Assembly (NCBI GenBank): GCA_003242685.1 | Contig: QGVD01000004.1 | Coordinates: 33,326 to 97,325 of the forward strand | Direction of reading: 5' to 3' | DNA: 64,000 bases | DNA from: Pseudomonadota bacterium | GTDB lineage: Bacteria > Pseudomonadota > Gammaproteobacteria > Steroidobacterales > Steroidobacteraceae | Shown: positions 34,469 to 43,622 of the stretch, piece by piece | How the letters are laid out: each line of letters starts with the position of its first letter | Numbering within the stretch: the stretch's first letter is position 1 | Translations under genes and position numbers: made by a program | The notes under the pieces: generated by a model | The model's database searches: none | What the model was told of the DNA's origin: nothing | Seen by the model: the letters and a program-made list of their open reading frames with translations, nothing else

Positions 34469-35143
34469 TCAGCCGGTGCCGTGCAGCACGCGGCGCAGCC
34501 AAGCTCCGATCGCCTGCACCTCTTCCATCGATACCGTGTGCGGGATGGGGTACTCGAGCCACTCGACCCGGTGGCCGTGCGACTCGAGCTCGGTGCACAG
34601 AGAAAGCGCCATGGGAAGCGGCACGATCGGATCCTGCGTGCCGTGAGCGAGCAGGATCGGTGTCGACGCGTTCGCCTCGTGATGCTCCCGCCCGAGCGTG
34701 CCCGGCAGCGGATCGAAGCACGAAAGTCCGATGATGCCGGCGAGGCGCTCGGGATGGCGCGCGCCGGTGAAGACGGCCATCGCGCCGCCCTGAGAAAAGC
34801 CCGCGAGAACGATGCGCTCGGGCGCGACGCCGCGCGACTTCTCGCGCTCGATCAGCGCACGGACGGCCCGGTCCGACGCGCGCACCGCGGGCTCGTCCGG
34901 CGGGCCGTCGGGCCCGCGGATGTCGAACCAGGCGCGCATGGGAAAGCCGCCATTGATGGTGATGGGACGCACGGGCGCGTTCGGGAAGACGAAGCGCGCC
35001 CGCACGCCTGCGGCGGCGAGATCCGGGACGATGGGCTCGAAGTCGTGCGCGTCGGCCCCGAGCCCGTGCAGCCAGATGATGCTGGCGGCAGGACTCTCGA
35101 CCGTCTCGATCTCTACCGTATCGAGTGGTGCCTCACCAGCCAC
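34469..35143 (-). CDS. Alpha/beta-hydrolase, phospholipase/carboxylesterase family
   Basis: The 224-residue protein belongs to the acyl-protein-thioesterase-like carboxylesterases (PF02230). It shows SIIWLHGLGADAHDFEPIVPDL, the PNAPVRPITINGG-type oxyanion region, FDIRG, the nucleophile elbow GFSQGGAMA, then the acid/base residues in HGTQDPIVPL and YPIPHTVS. It would hydrolyse carboxylic esters with small acyl chains; the physiological substrate is unknown. Its first 11 bases overlap the end of the M2 peptidase gene, so it is the third gene of the peptide operon. Confidence 0.9.
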   Translation of the reverse strand: MAGEAPLDTVEIETVESPAASIIWLHGLGADAHDFEPIVPDLAAAGVRARFVFPNAPVRPITINGGFPMRAWFDIRGPDGPPDEPAVRASDRAVRALIEREKSRGVAPERIVLAGFSQGGAMAVFTGARHPERLAGIIGLSCFDPLPGTLGREHHEANASTPILLAHGTQDPIVPLPMALSLCTELESHGHRVEWLEYPIPHTVSMEEVQAIGAWLRRVLHGTG

Positions 35144-36947
35144 ACTTCTGACCCGCGTTGTGCTCCTCGAGCCAGCTCATGAGCGGCTGGAAGTACTCGA
35201 TGATCGCCGAGGCGTCCATCTGCCGCGTCCCGGTGAGCTCCTCCAGCGTGTCCTGCCATGGCTGGCTCGCGCCGAGGCTCAGCATCTTCGCGAAGCGCTC
35301 GCCCGCCTCCCTGCTCTGGAACACCGAGCACTCGTGCAGGGGGCCCTTGTGACCCGCCGCCTCGCACAGCGCCTTGTGGAACTGGAACTGCAGGATGAAC
35401 GACAGGAAGTAGCGCGTGTAGGGCGTGTTGCCCGGAATGTGATACTTGGCGCCGGGATCGAAGTCGGCTTCCGTGCGCTCGACCGGCGGGGCGATGCCCT
35501 GATAGCGCTGACGCAGCTCCCACCAGGCGGAGTTGTAGTTCTGCGGCGTGATCTCGCCGGAGAACACCTTCCAGCGCCACTGATCGATGAGCCGTCCGAA
35601 CGGCAGGAAGGCGATCTTCTCCGCCGCCATCTTCATCTGCTGGTTGATGACCGCTTCCCGGCTCGGCTTGACGGGGCTCACGAGCCCGATCTGCGCGAGG
35701 TACTGCGGCGTCACCGAGAGATTCACGGTGTCGCCGATCGCCTCGTGGAAGCCGTCGTGCGCGCCGCCCTGGAAGAGGTACGGCTGATGCGCGTACATCA
35801 TGAAGTAGTACACGTGCCCAAGCTCGTGGTAGACCGTGAACAGGTCCTCCTCGGTGGGCCGGATGCACATCTTGATGCGCACGTCGTCCTTGTCGTCCAT
35901 GTCCCACGCGCTCGCGTGGCACACCACCTCACGGTCGCGCGGACGCGTGAGCATCGAGCGCTCCCAGAACACCTGCGGGAGCTGCGGGAAGCCGATCGAG
36001 GTGTAGAAGCTCTCGGCCGAGCGCGTGATGCGCACGGCGTCCCACTTCTGCCTCTGCAGCCCGCGGTCCGCGCTCTCGATGCTCGCCTTCGGATACGGCT
36101 TCAGGATGTCGTCGTAGATCTTGTTCCACTGCTGCGCCCACATGTTGCCGAACAGGTGGGCGGGGATCGGCCTGCCGGCCGGAACGCGCTCCTCGCCGTA
36201 GACCTTCGCGAGCCTCGAGCGCGCGTAGCAGTGCAGCTCGTCGTAGAGCGGCTTCACCTGCTGCCACAGCCGCTCGGCTTCCTTGTCGAACTCCTCCGGC
36301 GACATGTCGTAGCCGGCGCGCCACATGACGCCGAGATCCGCGAAGCCGAGCGCACGCGCGCCCTCGTTCGCGAGCTCCACGAAGCGCGCGTACGGCTCGC
36401 GCATCTGTGCGCCGACGTCGTGCCAGCCGGTCCAGGCTTCCTGCAGCTTCGCGTAGTCGCGGCTCGTCGCGAGAATCTCCTCGAGATCCGTGAGGTTCAT
36501 GCACGAGTCGGCGCCGTTCGGGCAGTACTTGCCCTCGCCGTACATCGCTTCGAGCTGCGCGGCGAGGCGCGCGAGCTCGGCGCGCTTCTCGGGATCGGGA
36601 GGCGCGGGCGCGGCCACGTTGAGCTTGAGGAGCATCAGCGAGCGCTCGACTTCCGGCGAGAGCTGCCGGCCCTCGTACCGCTTCGCCTGCTCCACCGCCT
36701 CGCTGATGTACGCGAGGTAGCGCTCGGTGGCCTTGGCGTTCAGGAACTGCGTGTCGGGCGTGATGTACGTCGCCTGCGTGAAGCCCGCCGCCGCGGCCTC
36801 GCGGCCCAGCTCCGCGAGCTCGCGGTTGACGCGCGCCACGAACTCCTCGGGCGTTTCCTCCTGCTGCGCGGTCGACGCCGGCCGATCTCCGCAGCCCACG
36901 AGCCCGACGACGATCGCCGCAGGCAGCAACTTTGCGATGTTCTTCAT
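35133..36947 (-). CDS. M2 family peptidyl-dipeptidase (ACE-like) lipoprotein
   Basis: The 604-residue protein is a homologue of angiotensin-converting enzyme, a zinc peptidase releasing C-terminal dipeptides. It has a lipobox ([10 protein letters not shown], Cys about 19). The zinc motif HELGH is near residues 373-377 and the third ligand lies in [13 protein letters not shown], with QYLAQIGL and the substrate-site block [21 protein letters not shown] downstream. The ATG at 36947 is preceded by GAGGGA and gives a clean signal peptide. It overlaps the POT transporter by four bases and the esterase by eleven. Confidence 0.93.
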   Translation of the reverse strand: MKNIAKLLPAAIVVGLVGCGDRPASTAQQEETPEEFVARVNRELAELGREAAAAGFTQATYITPDTQFLNAKATERYLAYISEAVEQAKRYEGRQLSPEVERSLMLLKLNVAAPAPPDPEKRAELARLAAQLEAMYGEGKYCPNGADSCMNLTDLEEILATSRDYAKLQEAWTGWHDVGAQMREPYARFVELANEGARALGFADLGVMWRAGYDMSPEEFDKEAERLWQQVKPLYDELHCYARSRLAKVYGEERVPAGRPIPAHLFGNMWAQQWNKIYDDILKPYPKASIESADRGLQRQKWDAVRITRSAESFYTSIGFPQLPQVFWERSMLTRPRDREVVCHASAWDMDDKDDVRIKMCIRPTEEDLFTVYHELGHVYYFMMYAHQPYLFQGGAHDGFHEAIGDTVNLSVTPQYLAQIGLVSPVKPSREAVINQQMKMAAEKIAFLPFGRLIDQWRWKVFSGEITPQNYNSAWWELRQRYQGIAPPVERTEADFDPGAKYHIPGNTPYTRYFLSFILQFQFHKALCEAAGHKGPLHECSVFQSREAGERFAKMLSLGASQPWQDTLEELTGTRQMDASAIIEYFQPLMSWLEEHNAGQKCGW

Positions 36948-38482
36948 GACCGTCCCTCGCTGGCCGTGCCCATCCACCTGCGAACCGGACGCGCGATGAG
37001 GAGCAGCAGCACACCCGCACCGCCGCCGATCAGCGCCATGCGCAGGAACTGTGCCGGCATGTCGGCGACGTCGCCGCCGCCCACGTGCCCGCCGATGAGG
37101 CCTGCGGCGAGATTACCGACCGCCGCGCCCAGGAACCACGTGCCCATCATCTGCCCGACGTAGCGTGCCGGAGCGAGCTTCGTCACGTTCGAAAGCCCGA
37201 TCGGCGAGAGGCACAGCTCACCGGTCGTGTGCAGCAGATACGTGAGCACGAGCCAGGTCGGCAGCACGTTGCGCTCCGAGGTGATGACGACCTCGGCCGC
37301 GACCATCATCACGGCGAAGCCGAGCCCGAGCTGGATGAGGCCCAGTCCGAACTTGGCCGGTGCGGAAGGATCGAGATTGCGCTTGCCGAGCGCCATCCAC
37401 AGCCACGCGAAGACCGGCGAGAGCAGCAGGATGAAGATCGGATTGACCGACTGGTACCAGCTCGCCGGATGCTGTCCTTCCGCGAAGAAGCTTCCGAACA
37501 GCGAGCGGTCGGTGTAGTCGCGGGCGAAGAGGTTGAACGTGGAGCCCGCCTGCTCGAAGCCCGCCCAGAAGAGCGCCGCGCAGAGGAAGAAGATGGCGAT
37601 CACGAGCACGCGCTTCTTCTCGTCGCTCTTCAGGCCGCCGAACAGCAGCACGTAGCCGAAGAAGTACACCGCGAGCGCGAGCATGGCGATGCCCGCCACG
37701 TTCGCGATCTGCACGACGTCGAGCGGGATCAGCCCCGAGAAGGCCAGAACGACGAGCACCGCGAGCACGGCGAGACCGATGGTCAGCGTGCGGCGGCTGC
37801 GGCCGCGCTCGGCTTCGCTGGAAGGTGCAGGGTGCACGCCGGCATCGCCGAGCCAGTGGCCCCATACCTTGTATTGCACGAGGCCGATGATCATCGCGAC
37901 GCCCGCGGCGAGGAAGCCCACGCGCCAGCTCACGGTCTCGCCGAGCGTGCCGACGATGAGCGGTGCGATGAACGCGCCGAGATTGATGCCGAAATAGAAG
38001 ATGGAGAAGGCCGCGTCGCGCCGCGCGCCGGTGTCTCCCTTGTAGAGCTCGCCCACCAGCACGCTCACGTTGGGCTTGAGGAGTCCCACGCCGAGCGTGA
38101 TGACGAAGAGACCGAAGAACGTCAGAGACGCGCCGGCCGGTATCGCGAGAACGAGATTACCGGCCGCGATGAGCACGCCGCCCCAGAAGACGGCGTTGCG
38201 CTGACCGAGGAGCCGGTCGGCGATCCAGCCGCCCGGCAGCGAGAAGAGATAAACGCCCGCGGTGTAGAGACCGTAGATCGCCCCCGCCGTCTCGGCGCTC
38301 ATCCCCAGACCGCCCGCTGCGGCGGACGCGGTCATGAAGAGAATGAGGATGGCGCGCATCCCGTAGTAGGTGAAGCGCTCCCACATCTCCGTGAAGAAGA
38401 GGGTGGCGAGGCCGCGAGGGTGGCCGAGGAACTCGCGGGGAGCTTCGGCCGCTGCGACGGTCGTCGTGGTTGAGTCCGTCAT
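36944..38482 (-). CDS. Proton-dependent di/tripeptide transporter (POT/PTR family)
   Basis: The 512-residue inner-membrane protein has the POT signature at its N-terminus, FTEMWERFTYYGMRAIL (ExxERFxYY), and about 14 hydrophobic helices. GLLKPNVSVLVGELY and FYFGINLGAFIAPL match the family's second conserved block. It imports di- and tripeptides with protons. The gene overlaps the M2 peptidase by four bases, so the dipeptides released outside the inner membrane can be taken up by the product of the same operon. The substrate range cannot be predicted from sequence. Confidence 0.93.
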   Translation of the reverse strand: MTDSTTTTVAAAEAPREFLGHPRGLATLFFTEMWERFTYYGMRAILILFMTASAAAGGLGMSAETAGAIYGLYTAGVYLFSLPGGWIADRLLGQRNAVFWGGVLIAAGNLVLAIPAGASLTFFGLFVITLGVGLLKPNVSVLVGELYKGDTGARRDAAFSIFYFGINLGAFIAPLIVGTLGETVSWRVGFLAAGVAMIIGLVQYKVWGHWLGDAGVHPAPSSEAERGRSRRTLTIGLAVLAVLVVLAFSGLIPLDVVQIANVAGIAMLALAVYFFGYVLLFGGLKSDEKKRVLVIAIFFLCAALFWAGFEQAGSTFNLFARDYTDRSLFGSFFAEGQHPASWYQSVNPIFILLLSPVFAWLWMALGKRNLDPSAPAKFGLGLIQLGLGFAVMMVAAEVVITSERNVLPTWLVLTYLLHTTGELCLSPIGLSNVTKLAPARYVGQMMGTWFLGAAVGNLAAGLIGGHVGGGDVADMPAQFLRMALIGGGAGVLLLLIARPVRRWMGTASEGRS

Positions 38483-38581
38483 CGGTGTTTTCCCGAAGTC
38501 TGAAGCGCCTGAGCGCGCGATGGCGCGGAGTAGGCCACAGGCGGGCGGCCGTCGTCTACCTGCGACGGTCGGGAAGGGGCG

Positions 38582-39343
38582 TCAGGCCTCGGCGTGCTCG
38601 GCGTTCTCGCGGCGCATCTTCTGCATCATGCGCGCCAGGAACAGGCCGGTCTCGTAGAGCAGATACATCGGCAGCGCCATGATGGTCTGGGAGATGGCGT
38701 CGGGAGGCGTGAGGAAGGCCGCGATCACGAACATCCCGATGAGCACGAAGCCCCGGTTCGAGCCCAGCTTATCCACGCTGATGAGGTCCGTGAGCACGAG
38801 CAGCACCACCGCGATCGGCACCTCGAAGGCGATGCCGAACACGAAGAACATGGTGAGCACGAAGCTCATGTACTGGGAGATGTCCGTCATCATCGCCACG
38901 CCTTCGGGCGTGGTGCTCGCGAAGAACTGGAACATCACCGGGAAGACCACGAAGTACGCGAACGCGACCCCGCAGTAGAAGAGCACGATCGAGGACAGCA
39001 GCAGCGGCACCGCGAAGCGCTTCTCGTGCCGGTAGAGACCGGGCGCCACGAACGCCCAGGCCTGGTAGAGGACGTAGGGCATCGCGATGAAGACGGCGGC
39101 GAACAGCGCCATCTTGAAAGGCGTCATGAACGGCGAGATCACGCTCGTCGCGATGAGCTGGCCGCCTTCGGGAAGCTTGGCGAGCAGCGGCTGCGCGACG
39201 AACGTGAAGATGTCGTTCATGAAGATCGCGCAGGGGATGAACACGATGATCACCGCCGCGAGCGCGCGGATCAGTCGATCGCGCAGCTCGAGGAGGTGCG
39301 AGATCAGCGGGCCTTCGGCGAGCTTTTCAGGTTCCTCGCTCAT
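38582..39343 (-). CDS. tatC: Sec-independent translocase subunit TatC
   Basis: TatC is the six-helix receptor for twin-arginine signal peptides. The 253 residues show the family block LISHLLELRDRLIRALAAVI, PFMTPFKMALFAAVFIAMPY, YQAWAFVAPGLYRHEKRF, the FYCGVAFAYFVVFPVMFQFF segment and the C-terminal FVIAAFLTPPDAISQTIMALP. The key Glu in LLELRDR (signal-peptide site) is present. It overlaps tatB by 17 bases. No stem-loop was seen directly after the stop, and the POT gene starts 99 bp further on the same strand. Confidence 0.96.
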   Translation of the reverse strand: MSEEPEKLAEGPLISHLLELRDRLIRALAAVIIVFIPCAIFMNDIFTFVAQPLLAKLPEGGQLIATSVISPFMTPFKMALFAAVFIAMPYVLYQAWAFVAPGLYRHEKRFAVPLLLSSIVLFYCGVAFAYFVVFPVMFQFFASTTPEGVAMMTDISQYMSFVLTMFFVFGIAFEVPIAVVLLVLTDLISVDKLGSNRGFVLIGMFVIAAFLTPPDAISQTIMALPMYLLYETGLFLARMMQKMRRENAEHAEA

Positions 39344-39818
39344 CCGGTGACTTCGCTACTGTGGTGTCCGCGACAGCGGGCCCGGGCTCGGCTGCCGGCG
39401 CGGCGTCGGGGGGCGCCTCATCGTGCGCGGTCGAGGAAGTCTCCGCTGCAGCGTGCGTTGCCGGGTCGGACGATGCATGCCGCGTGCCGTAGGGATCGAT
39501 CACGGCGGCCGGATCAGGTCCCGGAATGGGTTCCTCGGCGGCGGGCGAGGGATCGGGCTGCGGTGAGGGAGACGATGGTGCGGCGCTGCCGGTCGCAGGA
39601 GTGGACGGACGGGCGGCAGCGGGGCGCTGCGGCCGGTTCACCGATGCCTCAAGATTGACCTCTTCCTCCAGCTGCTCGCGGAACTGGCGCGCCATGGCCC
39701 GGGCGCGGCCGATCCAGCGGCCCACCTGCGAGGCGACGCGCGGCAGCTTCTCGGGTCCCAGGACCACGAGAGCGAGCGCAAAGATGAGCAGGAGCTCGGT
39801 GAATCCGACCTCGAACAT
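39327..39818 (-). CDS. tatB: Sec-independent translocase subunit TatB
   Basis: The 163-residue protein starts MFEVGFTELLLIFALALVVL, an N-terminal membrane helix with the TatB glutamate. Then comes the Pro-Arg amphipathic region LGPEKLPRVASQVGRWIGRARAMARQFREQL. The rest is a long Ala/Pro/Thr/Glu-rich tail with no structure, longer than the core needs. TatB binds the folded precursor with TatC. It is 51 bp downstream of tatA and overlaps tatC. Confidence 0.93.
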   Translation of the reverse strand: MFEVGFTELLLIFALALVVLGPEKLPRVASQVGRWIGRARAMARQFREQLEEEVNLEASVNRPQRPAAARPSTPATGSAAPSSPSPQPDPSPAAEEPIPGPDPAAVIDPYGTRHASSDPATHAAAETSSTAHDEAPPDAAPAAEPGPAVADTTVAKSPDERGT

Positions 39819-39869
39819 TCCCGGAGAGGCTCCATCCGCTATGGCGTCAGCGTGTCGACAAGCGCTGCC

Positions 39870-40115
39870 TCAGGCCGGGCGGTCGCTTTTCTGCTCCGGG
39901 GCCGCCCTGCCGGCCTCCGGGAACTCCGCGTCCCTGCTGTCGGCGCGCAGCTGCTTCGGCGGCGAGAGCTCCTCTTCCTCACCCTCGGACACCGCCTTCT
40001 TGAAGCCGCGCACGGCGGCGCCCAGGTCCGAGCCGATGGTGCGCAGCTTCTTGGCACCGAAAACCAGCAATACGACGAGCAGAATGATCAGCAGCTCGCG
40101 CATTCCAATGCCCAT
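39870..40115 (-). CDS. tatA: Sec-independent translocase subunit TatA
   Basis: The 81-residue protein has the TatA form: [20 protein letters not shown] as a short N-terminal helix, the [24 protein letters not shown] amphipathic helix (split by the FG hinge) and an acidic tail. TatA oligomerises to form the translocation pore or membrane thinning at TatBC. First gene of tatABC. Homologues often follow hisE; here a D-aminoacyl-tRNA deacylase gene lies upstream on the same strand. Confidence 0.94.
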   Translation of the reverse strand: MGIGMRELLIILLVVLLVFGAKKLRTIGSDLGAAVRGFKKAVSEGEEEELSPPKQLRADSRDAEFPEAGRAAPEQKSDRPA

Positions 40116-40236
40116 GATCCGTCTCTCCCGCGTGAATCGCGTGAATCGTCAATCCCGGGGATCATAAGGCAAACGAGGCCGGCCAGCGGAGAAAGTTCTG
40201 TGGCGGAATCGAGAGCGCGTCCGCGGTCCCGCGCGG

Positions 40237-40716
40237 CTACACACCGCCGTTTCCGCTGGTGGCGCTGCCGGCCGCCGTGGGGCTCTCGAGCCAGAAGGTC
40301 ACCGGACCGTCGTTCACCAGCTCCACCTGCATGTCCGCGCCGAACTCGCCCGTCTCGACCTGCGGATGGGCGATGCGGGCGAGCGCCACGAGGTGCTCGA
40401 AGAGACGCCGGGCTTCCTCGGGCGGCGCGGCGGTGCTGAAGCCGGCCCGGGTGCCCTTGCGGGTATCGGCGGCGAGGGTGAACTGGGGAACGAGGAGCAG
40501 CCCGCCGCCGATGTCGCGGAGGCTCAGGTTCATGCGCCCCTCGGCGTCCGGGAAGATGCGGTAGGTGAGCATCCGCTCGAGGAGCCGCTCGGCCGACCGG
40601 GCATCGTCGCCGCGGCGAACGCCGACGAGTGCCAGGATCCCCCGCCCGATGGCGCCCACGACCCGGTCCCCGACCGTGACGCGCGCGCGACTGACTCTCT
40701 GGATGAGCGCGATCAA
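40237..40716 (-). CDS. dtd: D-aminoacyl-tRNA deacylase
   Basis: The 159-residue protein clears D-amino acids mischarged onto tRNA. It has the family start [21 protein letters not shown], the [13 protein letters not shown] segment and the Gly-cisPro motif [11 protein letters not shown] near residue 140. The other active-site motif, normally SQFTL, reads [18 protein letters not shown], with Pro in place of Ser and a changed end. The overall fold and length are normal, so it is probably functional but worth checking. Confidence 0.92.
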   Translation of the reverse strand: MIALIQRVSRARVTVGDRVVGAIGRGILALVGVRRGDDARSAERLLERMLTYRIFPDAEGRMNLSLRDIGGGLLLVPQFTLAADTRKGTRAGFSTAAPPEEARRLFEHLVALARIAHPQVETGEFGADMQVELVNDGPVTFWLESPTAAGSATSGNGGV

Positions 40717-40860
40717 TGTGCCGCCTCCTCAGAAGGGGTGCCCGGAAGCGGTCCGGGAAGCATGACGCCGTGCGCAAGTCACGGATTTCCGAGGTGGCAT
40801 TTGCCGAAGCGAGTCCTTAAGATGCGGGGCCGTTTTTGCATCGGTTCTGGAGAAACAATC

Positions 40861-41517
40861 ATGGGGTCTTGGGTGCGCTCGGGTGTTCTGGCTTCTGCTG
40901 TCGCATGTGCGGCGCTGGCCAGCGCCATCGCGTCGGCACAGGATGCGCCCGCGAAGGGTGATCCCGCGCGCGGCAAGGTCCTGAGCTACACCTGTCTCGG
41001 CTGCCACGGTATTCCCAACTACAAGAACGCGTTTCCGGTCTACAGTGTGCCGAAACTCGAGGGACAGCACCCCGAGTACCTCGTGACGGCGCTGCAGGCC
41101 TACAAGAGCGGTGAGCGCTCGCACTCCACGATGCACCTGCAGGCGAGCACGCTCTCCGACCAGGACATGGCCGACATCGCGGCGTTCTTCGCCCGTGAGC
41201 CGCTCCAGCCCACCGGCAACACCGGCGGCGGCAACGTGCCCGAGGCGGCGCAGACCTGTGTCGCCTGCCACGGCACGGACGGCGTCGGCATCACCCCGAT
41301 GTACCCGACGCTCTCGGGTCAGCACGCCGACTACCTCGTCCGCGCGCTGCTCGACTACAAGCGCGGCGGCCGCAAGAACCCGGTCATGGCCGGCTTCGCC
41401 GCGCCGCTCACGGACGCTCAGATCCGCGAGATCGCCGAGTACTACAGCCGCCAGCAGCCCGGCCTCGATACGCTCGAGTACAAAGAGGCCAACGCTTTCG
41501 CGGTCGCGAGCCGCTGA
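40861..41517 (+). CDS. Dihaem cytochrome c, c4-like
   Basis: The 218-residue protein has a signal peptide (VLASAVACAALASAIASAQD, cleavage near residue 24) and two cytochrome c domains. The first has CLGCHG and the second CVACHGTDG. The axial methionines are likely in HSTMHLQASTLSDQDMADIAAFF and NPVMAGFAAPLTDAQIREIAEYY. This matches periplasmic dihaem cytochromes c4, which pass electrons to terminal oxidases. ATG 40861 is chosen because a clean signal peptide follows; the frame is open further upstream but without signal character. Confidence 0.9.
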   Translation: MGSWVRSGVLASAVACAALASAIASAQDAPAKGDPARGKVLSYTCLGCHGIPNYKNAFPVYSVPKLEGQHPEYLVTALQAYKSGERSHSTMHLQASTLSDQDMADIAAFFAREPLQPTGNTGGGNVPEAAQTCVACHGTDGVGITPMYPTLSGQHADYLVRALLDYKRGGRKNPVMAGFAAPLTDAQIREIAEYYSRQQPGLDTLEYKEANAFAVASR

Positions 41518-41532
41518 ACCCCTTTCCTTACA

Positions 41533-41563
41533 CGCCTGGCGCGCGTCACTTGCGCGCCAGGCG
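41533..41563. terminator. Bidirectional hairpin between cytochrome c4 and S9 peptidase
   Basis: CGCCTGGCGCGC (41533-41544) and GCGCGCCAGGCG (41552-41563) form a perfect 12-bp stem with a 7-nt loop. The right arm is the last coding segment of the convergent S9 peptidase gene and its stop codon (41546-41548) lies in the loop. It can end transcription from both sides. Confidence 0.7.
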
Positions 41564-43531
41564 CTCCAGGAACTGCGCCGTCACCTCGAGGTAGAAGTCG
41601 CGGTTCTGCTTCTTGCGGAACCCGTGGCCCTCGTCCTTCGCCGCGAGGTACCACACCTCGCCGCCGCTCGCGCGGATCTTCGCCACCATCTGCTCGGACT
41701 CCGAGGCCGGCACGCGCGGGTCGTTGAGACCCTGCACGACGAGGAGCGGCCTGCGGATGTGCGAGGCGTTCGTGAGCGGCGAGATCCGCGTGAGAAAGGC
41801 GCGCATCTTCGGGTCGCGCTCGTCACCGTACTCGGCGCGCCGCAGGTCGCGCCGGTACCCCGAGGTGTTCTCGAGGAAGGTGACGAAATTCGAGATGCCC
41901 ACGACGTCGATGCCGCCGCGCAGCCGGTCGCTGTACGCGACGAGTGACGCCAGCGTCATGTAGCCCCCGTACGAGCCGCCCATCACCACCACGCGCTCGC
42001 GGTCGAGATCGGGCTGCATGCCGATCCACACCAGCAGCGAGCCGATGTCCTTCACCGCGTCCTGGCGCAGCATGCCGTTGTCGAGGCGCAGGAAGGTCTT
42101 GCCGTAGCCGGAAGAGCCGCGCACGTTCGGCGCGACCACCGCGTAGCCCAGCTCGTTCACCAGGAACTGGATGAACGGCTCGAATCCCGGCCGGTACTGC
42201 GACTCAGGTCCACCGTGGATGTTGATCACCACCGGATGCGGACCCGGTGTGCGCGGACGGTAGACGAACGCGGAGATGAGCCGCTGGCGTCCGTTCACGC
42301 GATCCCAGGTCGGGTAGCGCACGAGCTCAGCCGGCACGAAGCTGCCGATGTCGACCGGGCCCGCTTCGCTGTTCGTCCAGCGCACGAGCTCGTTGCGCTC
42401 GATCTCGTAGACGTACACGTCGCGCGGAACCTGCGGTGATTCCACCGAAAGCGCCAGCCGGCGTCCCGTGCGGTCGAACTTGAGGTTCGTGATGAGACCC
42501 TGCGGCAGACCCGGCACGGCGAGCTCGCGCATCGCGACGTTGTCGAGCACCGTGAGGCGGCTGATGCCGTCCTCGTTCGCGACCCACGCGAGGTAGCGGC
42601 CGTCCACGCTCGCGTCGAACGCCTCGATGTCCCACGGGATGTGCGCCGTGATGTCGCGCGACTGGCCGGTGACCGTGTCGACGTAGCGAAGCTGCGCGAA
42701 CTCGCCCTTCTCGTCGGAGACGACGTACACGCCGCGGCCGTCGGGCGCGAAGCGCGCCGCGTGGATGCCGATCTTGCGGCCGCTCGTGTCGAGCGGCGTC
42801 AGCGAGCCGGTGGCGACGTCGGCGATGTGGAGGTAGCTCTCGTTGATCGAGACGTAGTTCTGTACCAGGAGCTTGCGGTCGTCGGGCGACCAGTCGAGCG
42901 GATACCAGGTGCCCTGCTGTCCGCCGACCATCAGGCGCGGCGCGATATCGCTCGTCACGTCGAAGAAGAAGATGTCGTAGCTCACCCCGTCACGCACGTT
43001 GCCGAAGAACGCGACACGCCGGCCGTCGTTCGACCAGACCGGCGAGCCGTATCGCGACTTGCCGTCGGTGAGCAGGCGCACGCTGCGGTCGGCGAAGCGG
43101 TAGTAGTGGATCTGCGCGTTCTCGTCGCCGCCGCGGTCCTTGAGGAACACGAAGCCGTCGGCCGCGCCGGTCTGCGGCGCCAGCGCGGTCGTGATGGGCT
43201 CGTCGTAGAACGTGAGCTGCTGACGCGCACCCATCGGCGCCGTGAGCCGGTGGATCTGCTCCGTGTTACCGAAGCGGGTGCTGATGAGCATGCTCCCGTC
43301 GGGCAGCCAGTCACGGAACGTGGCCTGGCGCGCGTGCAGATAGCGCTGCAGACGCTCCGCGAGCTGCGGATCGCGCTCCGGAATGTTCTCGAGGATCAGA
43401 TTGCCGCGCTCCTGACGCAGCACCGGCGGCGGAGAACCGGCGGACTGCGCAGCAGCCGGCAGCGCTGCGACGTACGTGAGCTGCAGAAGCACGAGGGCGC
43501 CGAGCGCCCGGATGTGAACTCGTTCTGGCAT
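41546..43531 (-). CDS. S9 family peptidase (prolyl oligopeptidase-type), secreted
   Basis: The 661-residue protein has a signal peptide (ALGALVLLQLTYVAALPAAAQ, cleavage near 30). A seven-bladed beta-propeller-like region with WSNDGRRVAFFG, WSPDDRKLLVQNY, FAPDGRGVYVVSD and FDRTGRRLALSVE repeats follows, then an alpha/beta-hydrolase domain. The catalytic serine is near residue 520 in GGSYGGYMTLASL. The acid and base lie in VVQGLNDPRVPASES and DEGHGFRKKQN. It would cleave short peptides in the periplasm. ATG 43531 is preferred over in-frame starts further upstream because it leaves a normal signal peptide. Divergent from the MBL-fold gene. Confidence 0.9.
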   Translation of the reverse strand: MPERVHIRALGALVLLQLTYVAALPAAAQSAGSPPPVLRQERGNLILENIPERDPQLAERLQRYLHARQATFRDWLPDGSMLISTRFGNTEQIHRLTAPMGARQQLTFYDEPITTALAPQTGAADGFVFLKDRGGDENAQIHYYRFADRSVRLLTDGKSRYGSPVWSNDGRRVAFFGNVRDGVSYDIFFFDVTSDIAPRLMVGGQQGTWYPLDWSPDDRKLLVQNYVSINESYLHIADVATGSLTPLDTSGRKIGIHAARFAPDGRGVYVVSDEKGEFAQLRYVDTVTGQSRDITAHIPWDIEAFDASVDGRYLAWVANEDGISRLTVLDNVAMRELAVPGLPQGLITNLKFDRTGRRLALSVESPQVPRDVYVYEIERNELVRWTNSEAGPVDIGSFVPAELVRYPTWDRVNGRQRLISAFVYRPRTPGPHPVVINIHGGPESQYRPGFEPFIQFLVNELGYAVVAPNVRGSSGYGKTFLRLDNGMLRQDAVKDIGSLLVWIGMQPDLDRERVVVMGGSYGGYMTLASLVAYSDRLRGGIDVVGISNFVTFLENTSGYRRDLRRAEYGDERDPKMRAFLTRISPLTNASHIRRPLLVVQGLNDPRVPASESEQMVAKIRASGGEVWYLAAKDEGHGFRKKQNRDFYLEVTAQFLERLARK

Positions 43532-43622
43532 GCCGGAAGGATCGAAAGCGAGTTGCGCTTTTGCTATGGTGCCCGAAACCGCGAGCCCCGCGGAAGCGAC
43601 CGGGGCATAAGCCTCTGATCCC

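Noticed and set aside
38769-38777. TTATCCACG, one mismatch from a DnaA box
   Set aside because: Single copy inside tatC coding sequence with no AT-rich unwinding region.
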